This document shows, piece by piece, positions 1 to 5,180 of a stretch of 5,449 nucleotides of DNA. The stretch is from Myxococcales bacterium. Lineage in GTDB: Bacteria; Myxococcota; Polyangia; HGW-17; SLPX01. How positions within the stretch are numbered: the stretch's first letter is position 1; the number at the start of each line of letters is the position of its first letter. The notes beneath the pieces are model-generated. The model was not told the DNA's origin, searched no databases, and saw only the letters and a program-made list of their open reading frames with translations. The position numbers and the translations under genes are program-made. The stretch lies in assembly GCA_007131745.1 (NCBI GenBank), contig SLPX01000048.1, positions 1-5,449 of the forward strand, written 5' to 3'.

Positions 1-1391
1 ATGGAGCTTCCTTTGAAACGGGATTTCTCACAGTGCAAGAGGGCATCGGCATGGCAGCCGGTCTGGGCGAATGCGAGGTATGGGTGACCGCTGGTGTATA
101 TTACGTTTACGAAAACGATGTATCCAACACCATTACTCTTGCAGACAATGTTGCCGTTTATGGGGGTTTCGCCGGTTTCGAAATCGCCCGGCCCGAAAGG
201 AATTGGCTTGCAAACGAAACAGTTCTGAGTGGAAGACAAGAAGGCAATCCGGCCAACCGTGTGCGTCATGTTGTAACTGCATCAAGCGCGTCCAACACTA
301 TCTTGGACGGATTCATCATTATGGGCGGCAACGCAGATATGTTCAGCGCAAACGGCGGCGGACTCCTTTGTGAAAACAGTCATATCACGATCGAGAATTG
401 TGTTTTCCGGGAAAACAACGCCACCCAGGACGGGGGAGGCTTATATCTGGATGATTGCCACACCAATGTGCGGCAAACCGTCTTTTCAGGAAATTCGGCT
501 CTGTGGGACGGCGGGGGAGCGATGGTAGAAGGCGGCTCGGTGTTTTTCGATGAATGTGAATTTCGCCAAAACAATGCAACTTGGTATGGAGGCGGAATGT
601 TCATCTCGGCCTCCACGGTGTCAGAGATCCGAGGTTGTGATTTTCACGAGAACAACGCCAACCAGGGAGGCGGAATATACACAAACGGCGGCGCACCGGA
701 GATAACCGATTGCGGTTTTTTCAAAAACACCGCCACCGCGCCACACGGCGGCGCCGGGTTTCACGCAAACCACGGCAATATCGTGATACGGCAAAGCACA
801 TTCGAGGAAAATTCCTCTCCCAGGGGCGCGGGATTATATTTTCATGACGCGAACGGGTCGGTGGAATCGAGTTGGTTTGAGGGAAACACGAGCAGCGTTT
901 ATGGTGGAGCTTTGTATTTCCGCTCTTGTAGCAGCGTGGAACTAATCAACCTGTTGGCATGGTCCAACACAAGCAATGAGGGAGGGGCTGTCCTGAACTA
1001 CCTTTGCAACTTAAGGGTCGTCAACTCGACTTTCTACGACAATACGGCAAATATCACCGGGGGCGCGTTCTATTCATACGGTGCAGCTGCAGTAACGACA
1101 ATTATCAATTCAATCCTCTGGAACAACTCCCCGAACGAGATAACCAATGCAGCATCTTCCTCAACCCCGGTGCATTATTCCAACGTGAGCCAGGCCGGGC
1201 ATGACGGAACAAACAATAATATCAACGCGGATCCCAAATTTGCGAATCCTGCAACCGGAGATTTCCGCCTGCAGTCCGATTCCCCTTGCATCAATGCGGG
1301 AAACGGCGCCCAAGCTCCTGCATTTGACATTGAAGGCAATCCCAGAAGCAGCGACACACCGGACATGGGAGCATACGAGTATCAGAACTGA
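1..1391 (+). CDS. Right-handed beta-helix protein with choice-of-anchor-Q-like C-terminus, 5'-truncated
   Basis: The reading frame is open to the left edge (first full codon at 3) and stops with TGA at 1389-1391, so the true start and any signal peptide lie outside the window; the GTG at 33 is only an internal Val. Residues below count from that Val. The first part has the start typical of Pmp/pectate-lyase-like surface proteins: VWVTAGVYY (17-25), then VAVYGGFAGFE (40-50), then a TVLSG motif (63-67). Residues about 94-350 form successive beta-helix coils with FxxN followed by GG[GA]. The last ~95 residues carry the signature DPKF..PATGDFRLQSDSPCINAG (400-423) and end DMGAYEY (444-450), which I recognise as the choice-of-anchor Q domain. 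Such proteins are exported and usually surface-attached or secreted; binding partner or enzymatic activity cannot be read from sequence. No sorting tail follows the domain. Family call is firm; function is not. Confidence 0.87.
   Translation, partial: GASFETGFLTVQEGIGMAAGLGECEVWVTAGVYYVYENDVSNTITLADNVAVYGGFAGFEIARPERNWLANETVLSGRQEGNPANRVRHVVTASSASNTILDGFIIMGGNADMFSANGGGLLCENSHITIENCVFRENNATQDGGGLYLDDCHTNVRQTVFSGNSALWDGGGAMVEGGSVFFDECEFRQNNATWYGGGMFISASTVSEIRGCDFHENNANQGGGIYTNGGAPEITDCGFFKNTATAPHGGAGFHANHGNIVIRQSTFEENSSPRGAGLYFHDANGSVESSWFEGNTSSVYGGALYFRSCSSVELINLLAWSNTSNEGGAVLNYLCNLRVVNSTFYDNTANITGGAFYSYGAAAVTTIINSILWNNSPNEITNAASSSTPVHYSNVSQAGHDGTNNNINADPKFANPATGDFRLQSDSPCINAGNGAQAPAFDIEGNPRSSDTPDMGAYEYQN
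309..1082 (+). repeat. Degenerate ~26-residue (~78-nt) beta-helix coil repeats inside the surface protein
   Basis: The encoded protein repeats a unit of FxxN (or a variant) followed 4-9 residues later by GGG/GGA. The FxxN-type Phe (or equivalent) falls at residues 125, 151, 177, 204, 229, 257, 282, 309 (degenerate, LAWSN) and 334 counted from codon 33, giving steps of 25-28 residues, with an earlier partial coil beginning near residue 94. This is the pattern of chlamydial-type polymorphic membrane protein repeats and gives about ten coils of a parallel beta-helix. DNA identity between units is low, so the repeats are old and not recent tandem duplications. Confidence 0.85.
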
Positions 1392-1494
1392 TCTTCGGTT
1401 CCCTCAAATTTTGTGTAGACAGGTCGAGGAAGATGCCGACTTACCGGACGGCGAAAACATGGAGTGATCAAAAATTGCAAACATGCACAGTCGT

Positions 1495-1866
1495 CTACAG
1501 TTCGCCTACTTCACCGCCGGTGGCAGTGCATGTTTCTTCAGTGTAACCCTCTCTGTATGAGAACTCATGCAACTCCTGCGGAGAATCCTTGAATCGGATG
1601 CATCGCACGACCACACCTTCCCTCGGACATCTATCAACAACTTTGCCTTTTTTGATCTCGCATTCCTTGGCAACGAAATCCTTCGACGCTGCGCCTCCAT
1701 GATACTCAACACACATTTGTTCCGAATCCTTGAAGTCACAAGAACCCACGGGTCCCGACGCGGCCGCTTTTTCATCGGCTTTCTTCTCGTCTTTCTTGTC
1801 ACAAGCAGTAATGAAGACACCTAGCATCATGATACAGGAAACAGCAAAAACTACAGACCTTTTCAT
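1495..1866 (-). CDS. Small Cys-rich lipoprotein (123 aa)
   Basis: The protein starts MKRSVVFAV with a hydrophobic segment and a lipobox ITAC at residues 19-22, so signal peptidase II would cleave before Cys22 and the protein would be lipid-anchored. A Lys/Glu/Asp-rich linker (about 23-36) leads to a compact domain with six cysteines at 43, 52, 69, 80, 89 and 113, an even number that would permit three disulfides in the periplasm. The spacing (C-x8-C, EC, RCP, RC, then CxxxGG near the end) resembles small lipoproteins I have seen in deltaproteobacterial genomes; no function is known to me. The ATG at 1864-1866 is supported by AAAGGAG on the minus strand (1873-1879) six bases upstream. The stop is TAG. 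It converges on the beta-helix gene and lies 194 bases downstream of the DUF4156 gene, so it may have its own promoter. Residue +2 is Asp, which in enterobacteria favours retention in the inner membrane; whether that rule holds here is unknown. Confidence 0.82.
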   Translation of the reverse strand: MKRSVVFAVSCIMMLGVFITACDKKDEKKADEKAAASGPVGSCDFKDSEQMCVEYHGGAASKDFVAKECEIKKGKVVDRCPREGVVVRCIRFKDSPQELHEFSYREGYTEETCTATGGEVGEL

Positions 1867-2060
1867 TTCGCACTCCTTTGCAAATACTGTTGTTCCACCC
1901 TTTTAGGGCACTTGATTGTTTCTCAACCGGTTAGTTTCCATGCTGTATTTGCTTTTAACCCCTGGGTTTGTCAAGAATTTATGCAGAAAACAACGGTCCG
2001 ATGTGGAAACGCAATTTGTAGCGCAAATGACTTCACTGGCAGATTTTTTTTATGTTCCAT

Positions 2061-2426
2061 TCAATGCCGGACAGCGGAGCAGTCATAGGCGGTGCCGGTC
2101 ACCGTCGCGGAGTTGGTCGTTCCATCAGCCGATCCAAGTTGGGGATTCCCCGTGACCACGTGTGTTGCGCCCATTTTCGCCGCCTTGTTTCGCAAATCGT
2201 TCATTGCATAGTTTACCAGCTCTTCATTTCTGACCCATCCTCCACCTCCCCCGCCGCCCTTTCCAATCACAACCCCTATGTACCGGCACTGTTCGATCTG
2301 CAAGTTGGGCGCCGTAATTACACGACTCCCTTCAGGTGTCAGCTCGGAATATGCACACCCGCCGGAAACTACCAACATCAAACCGAGAATCGCTATCGTA
2401 TGCACAAAATTAACCCGCTTTTCCAT
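2061..2426 (-). CDS. DUF4156-type lipoprotein (121 aa)
   Basis: The N-terminus has Lys/Arg, a hydrophobic stretch and a lipobox SGGC at residues 21-24, predicting lipidation at Cys24 (next residue Ala, compatible with outer-membrane sorting). The mature part matches my memory of DUF4156 (the family of E. coli YjeI): a Cys in EQCRYIGVVIG (45-55), a loop, then NDLRNKAAKMGATHVV (76-91), and a final GTAYDC (111-116). C47 and C116 are the family's conserved pair and could form a disulfide. Molecular function of the family is not known to me. The loop carries seven consecutive glycines (57-63) before Trp64, encoded by mixed Gly codons. The ATG at 2424-2426 has GAGGGG on the minus strand (2432-2437) five bases upstream. 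It shares strand with the receptor gene but is 330 bases away, which argues for separate transcription. I saw no good terminator in the 194 bases downstream. Confidence 0.86.
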   Translation of the reverse strand: MEKRVNFVHTIAILGLMLVVSGGCAYSELTPEGSRVITAPNLQIEQCRYIGVVIGKGGGGGGGWVRNEELVNYAMNDLRNKAAKMGATHVVTGNPQLGSADGTTNSATVTGTAYDCSAVRH

Positions 2427-2569
2427 TCTATCCCCTCTCTTTCCATGTTAGTGGCATACACGTACGGTTTGAAAAAGCCGCCCATGCAGGCCATCCATGA
2501 ATTGGTCTTGCCTATTTGTTGTTTTATCAACCCTCGTCTTTTATCGTTGCTTTTGCTAAAAACAATATT

Positions 2570-2583
2570 TGAAATATATTTCA
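2570..2583. repeat. Perfect 14-bp AT-rich palindrome
   Basis: TGAAATATATTTCA equals its own reverse complement. It lies about 144 bases upstream of the DUF4156 start, within an AT-rich patch. It could be a protein binding site, but chance is not excluded given the base composition. Confidence 0.3.
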
Positions 2584-2593
2584 TCAAAATTCA

Positions 2594-2608
2594 AGTTCAT
2601 TTTGAACT
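2594..2608. repeat. Short inverted repeat, 6-bp arms with 3-base loop
   Basis: AGTTCA-TTT-TGAACT can fold as a small hairpin on either strand, 11 bases from the 14-bp palindrome. The stem is AT-rich and has no following T run of the kind an intrinsic terminator needs, so it is weak as a terminator; an operator half of a larger site is possible. Confidence 0.3.
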
Positions 2609-2609
2609 C

Positions 2610-2756
2610 TCATTGCGGGTTCATGTGGCGGTTGTGGATGGCGACTTCCGCCTTTGCGAATGGCAGGTCCGTATAGTAGAGAAAATTCCAATTCTGAAGC
2701 TGAAAGCCATTTCTCCCCCGTGAGCCGCTCAATGTGCATACCCACGGTGCGCTGCG
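2610..2756 (-). pseudogene. Possible coding remnant in frame with, and just past, the receptor stop
   Basis: Directly after the receptor's TAG, the same frame is open for 48 codons to TGA at 2610-2612. The last 32 codons use G or C at the third position in 22 cases by my count, and the translation has ordinary composition (for example NWNFLYYTDLPFAKAEV), unlike the antisense-type translations nearby. The only likely start codon in the frame is a TTG eighteen bases inside, with no visible Shine-Dalgarno sequence. The receptor's own C-terminal strand looks complete, so this is more likely the tail of another gene that has lost its front, or chance, than a lost receptor end. I do not recognise the peptide. 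Confidence 0.28.
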
Positions 2757-5051
2757 CTATCTGTAATTCACTCTTAGCTGGGCGATAGCGGAGAGGCCGG
2801 AGCCATAGACTCCCGAGCCGTGGTATTTGTACTTTTCATTCGTAAGGTTGTGAATGTGAAGAGAGAAATCCACGTAAGAATTGATAGGTATGCCTCCGGC
2901 CAGGCTCACGATAGCAAAACCGGGCGTGCCCGTGCATCCCTCCGGTCCGCCGGGACATATCCTGGAGTCGTTCAGGTCGCCCGGGCTGAGACGGTCCTGC
3001 CGAGCCGACCAACGCAACATTACCCTCGCCCACTTCTTATCCCGGCCCAGGTAGCTCACCGAGGCCGCGCCCTGCAAGGGAGACATCCGCTGAATAGGTT
3101 GCCTCGGAGGATCCTGGAAGTCCATCTCGATATCACCGCGGGTCCAGGAAACCCAGGTATCGGCCGAAAACCCGCGGGGAAATCTGTATCCCAGCCGCCC
3201 TTCGATACCCGCTACGTACCCCTTACCCGCGTTCGCCCTAACTGCAGCGGGTTGGCCGTCGACCGTGTCTCCGGTGTATTTTCTAGCGATGAAGTTCCTC
3301 AGAAAACTGTAGTGACCGAACACCGACGCAAAGAAACCTTCGCGCGACAGCTTTGCTCCGACTTCGAGCGTGGTGGAGTTTTCCGCTCTTTTGAGGTTCG
3401 GGCTGGGCACGTCGAAAGCCGGCCCCTCGGATCCGACGTGGGAATAATCGTTGAGGTTGGGCGCGCGAAATCCCTGTTGCACCGAAGTGATGAGATTTAA
3501 GTTCCTCACCGGCACAAATGTGACCGAAGCTCCCCCGACCGGACCCACAAAAGTCTTGTTCATCTTTTGCGAAACAAACCCGTATTCATCAGCGAGGGGG
3601 TCGGGGGGAATGGAAGCGTGCGACAGCGCCACCCGGCCTCCCAGGTGGATTATCATCCATTCCACCGCCTTGATCTCATCGTAGAGAAACAAGCCTCCCT
3701 GGAGAAAACGCGAACCATCCACAAAACGCCCCCTGAAACCATCCATGACCAGCACCTCTCCGGTGGTCATCATTTCATGGAGCGCGGTTGAATAGACCCA
3801 ATCGTGGTACAGGTCCAGGCCGTAACTCAACCTCGAGTATCGGCCCAGGTCCGTCCCGGCCTTCACGTTCAAGCCGGCAGTGTGAACATTGTCCCGCTCT
3901 GTTTCCACTCGGCCCCTGTCGATGCGGTATCTATCCCGGACTTCCCGGTAACGCTGATAGGAAATAATCGTTTCAAAACGATCCAGAAGTCTCCCGCTGG
4001 AACCAGTCAACTTCGCGTAAACCATGTCACGGTCCTGGTGGGAGAAAAACCGGTAGTCCATGGGCGAACACCTGTCCGTGCGGGGCACGTCCACCTGCCT
4101 GATGCCTATTGCAGCCGCCTTGAGCATCCAATTCCCGGGCAAAAGTACTTTCAGGGATCCGTCCCACCCACCTTCGTGGTAGCCGGTCCATTCCTGCGTT
4201 CCCACCCCCCGGCCGCCCCTCAGGTCATTGAAGTGCTTGAAGGAACCGCCCGCGGAAACGCCTACAATGCCGTATTGAGTCCATCCCCCGACATTGTACA
4301 TTTGACTCCAGTCGGCAGTGGACCCACGAGCAACGGCTTCAGCGCCCCACCTCACCCCGGCCGCGCCCGGAACCATGGGCGCATCGCGGGTAAAAAGCTG
4401 AATCACGCCCCCGATAGCGTCCGAACCATATAGCACCGAACCAGGACCCCTGAGTACTTCCACCCTTCGCAAGATCAATGAATCGACGGTGTTGAGCATC
4501 TGGTTCGGCCCGTACCGTGTCGTTGAATTGTTCAACCGCACTCCATCCACCATAAACAAAACATGCTGCCCGGTAAAACCCCTTATAAAAGGCGACCCGC
4601 CCCCGTGATTCGTCTTTTGAACAACAATCCCGGGCGTGTTTTCCAGAACCTCAGGAGTGGAGCGACCCGCGCTTCGTATCAGCTCCCCTTTTGAAATCGC
4701 TTCCACTGATCGGGGACTTTCCAGGATGAATTCCGGCCGCACACCTGAGGTCACAACCGTGGAATACGCGCCCGTTTCATCAAAATCATCTTCATAGACT
4801 TCTTTCTTCTCTTCTTCTTTCTTCTCACCGACCTCGTTGTCGCTGCTTTCTTCTTGAGTATGCTCTACTCTTTCCCGGCCATTTTCCGATGAAGCCTCAT
4901 CCGCGTTTTCCGGGCCGTGGCCGACATGAACAGGATTTGCATGACAGGGCTGAGAATAAGAACAGACAAAAAACGAGATAAGAAGAACGCTGAAACCAAA
5001 TAAACAAGCAAAGCGCATCAAAGCCCGTTTTTCCATTAACAATTTCAGCAA
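2757..5051 (-). CDS. TonB-dependent outer-membrane receptor (764 aa)
   Basis: This is a complete receptor that would take up a scarce ligand (siderophore, haem, cobalamin or similar) across the outer membrane with energy from TonB-ExbB-ExbD. A signal peptide (hydrophobic core about 14-33) is probably cut after Ala38 (QPCHA). Residues 39-94 are a hydrophilic, Glu/Lys/Asp-rich extension with His42 and His45 near the new N-terminus. YSTVVTS (96-102) is the likely TonB box. The plug (about 104-222) has SPFIRGF (153-159), MVDGVRLNN (167-175) and RRVEVLRGPGSVLYGSDAIGG (195-215, all hallmark plug motifs). The 22-strand barrel follows; it has FRAP (528-531), His538 and SPNL (550-553), a pattern seen in haem receptors, and C699/C706 in a late loop. 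The last strand ends NYR, so the usual terminal aromatic residue is penultimate. The start chosen is a TTG at 5049-5051 with GGAGG five bases upstream; an ATG at 5034-5036 would give a signal peptide five residues shorter but lies too far from that site. Ligand remains unassigned. Confidence 0.95.
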   Translation of the reverse strand: MLKLLMEKRALMRFACLFGFSVLLISFFVCSYSQPCHANPVHVGHGPENADEASSENGRERVEHTQEESSDNEVGEKKEEEKKEVYEDDFDETGAYSTVVTSGVRPEFILESPRSVEAISKGELIRSAGRSTPEVLENTPGIVVQKTNHGGGSPFIRGFTGQHVLFMVDGVRLNNSTTRYGPNQMLNTVDSLILRRVEVLRGPGSVLYGSDAIGGVIQLFTRDAPMVPGAAGVRWGAEAVARGSTADWSQMYNVGGWTQYGIVGVSAGGSFKHFNDLRGGRGVGTQEWTGYHEGGWDGSLKVLLPGNWMLKAAAIGIRQVDVPRTDRCSPMDYRFFSHQDRDMVYAKLTGSSGRLLDRFETIISYQRYREVRDRYRIDRGRVETERDNVHTAGLNVKAGTDLGRYSRLSYGLDLYHDWVYSTALHEMMTTGEVLVMDGFRGRFVDGSRFLQGGLFLYDEIKAVEWMIIHLGGRVALSHASIPPDPLADEYGFVSQKMNKTFVGPVGGASVTFVPVRNLNLITSVQQGFRAPNLNDYSHVGSEGPAFDVPSPNLKRAENSTTLEVGAKLSREGFFASVFGHYSFLRNFIARKYTGDTVDGQPAAVRANAGKGYVAGIEGRLGYRFPRGFSADTWVSWTRGDIEMDFQDPPRQPIQRMSPLQGAASVSYLGRDKKWARVMLRWSARQDRLSPGDLNDSRICPGGPEGCTGTPGFAIVSLAGGIPINSYVDFSLHIHNLTNEKYKYHGSGVYGSGLSAIAQLRVNYR

Positions 5052-5056
5052 CTACT

Positions 5057-5061
5057 CCTCC
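5057..5061 (-). promoter_or_regulatory. Ribosome binding site favouring the TTG start of the receptor
   Basis: On the minus strand GGAGG (part of GGAGGAG, 5055-5061) is followed by AGTAG and then TTG at 5051. Five bases is normal spacing. The nearest in-frame ATG (5036) is 20 bases from the GGAGG core and has no other good site, so the TTG is the better supported start. Confidence 0.6.
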
Positions 5062-5070
5062 AGATTCAAA

Positions 5071-5099
5071 ACGGTAAACCCGCCCAACATCCACGTCAA
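5071..5099 (-). promoter_or_regulatory. Candidate sigma70-type promoter for the receptor
   Basis: On the minus strand TTGACG (5094-5099, five of six matches to the -35 consensus) is followed after 17 bases by TACCGT (5071-5076, which keeps the key first, second and last bases of the -10 box). Transcription would begin a few bases ahead of the ribosome binding site, giving a very short leader. The -10 is weak, so this is tentative. Confidence 0.28.
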
Positions 5100-5110
5100 C
5101 AAATCTTCCC

Positions 5111-5139
5111 TTGAACGTATTTCTTCGATTGCGTATTTT
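5111..5139 (+). promoter_or_regulatory. Candidate sigma70-type promoter for the rightward unknown gene
   Basis: TTGAAC (5111-5116) and TATTTT (5134-5139) are separated by 17 bases, each matching four of six consensus positions. Transcription would start near 5146, directly ahead of the inverted repeat at 5153-5172, a placement suited to repression. The two candidate -35 boxes of the divergent promoters are only 11 bases apart. Confidence 0.3.
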
Positions 5140-5152
5140 CGATCCTGCATGC

Positions 5153-5172
5153 TTATCGACCTGACTCGATAA
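5153..5172. promoter_or_regulatory. Operator-like inverted repeat in the divergent control region
   Basis: TTATCGA and TCGATAA are perfect 7-bp inverted arms around a six-base spacer (CCTGAC), 20 bp in all, ending eight bases before the ATG at 5181. Two further TCGA tetramers occur nearby (5125-5128 and 5139-5142). Size and symmetry fit a dimeric regulator's operator. It does not resemble the Fur consensus I know, and I cannot name a regulator family from it. Confidence 0.45.
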
Positions 5173-5180
5173 AAGAGCAA

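Larger units (their letters stand above)
2427..2756. other. 330-base gap between receptor gene and DUF4156 gene
   Basis: No confident gene lies here. The right part (2610-2756) stays open in the frame of the receptor beyond its stop and reads like protein. An overlapping 51-codon ATG frame on the minus strand (2584-2739) is the weaker alternative. The middle (about 2555-2610) is AT-rich and contains two short palindromes. The left part (2427-2555) should contain the DUF4156 promoter, but I cannot identify a convincing -35/-10 pair. No GC-rich hairpin with a T tract is visible to terminate the receptor transcript. Confidence 0.6.

Noticed and set aside
1414..1499. Inverted repeat TGTAGAC (1414-1420) / GTCTACA (1493-1499) between the convergent genes
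   Set aside because: The arms are over 70 bases apart, there is no T tract, and one arm enters the lipoprotein gene, so it is not a credible terminator.
1969..1974. Perfect -35 box TTGACA on the minus strand upstream of the Cys-rich lipoprotein
   Set aside because: No acceptable -10 box lies 16-18 bases downstream (the sequence there is CAAATA or similar), so I do not call a promoter.
2042..2051. Run of eight T just left of the DUF4156 stop, possibly part of a terminator
   Set aside because: No hairpin stem precedes it in either direction.
2393..2587. Minus-strand frame of 64 codons overlapping the start of the DUF4156 gene
   Set aside because: No ribosome binding site, out-of-frame overlap with a real gene, and no recognisable motif.
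2052..2723. Plus-strand open frame of 223 codons
   Set aside because: It lies antisense to the well-supported DUF4156 gene, has no good ribosome site, and its translation has no domain I recognise and a composition typical of a shadow frame.
2721..2731. TGAGC-C-GCTCA hairpin just downstream of the receptor stop
   Set aside because: Stem effectively four base pairs with no T run after it; not a terminator.
2584..2739. Minus-strand 51-codon ATG frame just downstream of the receptor
   Set aside because: Its third positions are mixed and it has no ribosome binding site; the alternative frame (2610-2756) has the more coding-like codon use. Not fully excluded.
2820..4433. Several long plus-strand open frames opposite the receptor (for example 2820-3500 and 3804-4433)
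   Set aside because: They mirror the receptor's codon bias; their translations are rich in Pro, Arg, Val and Ser with no recognisable motif.
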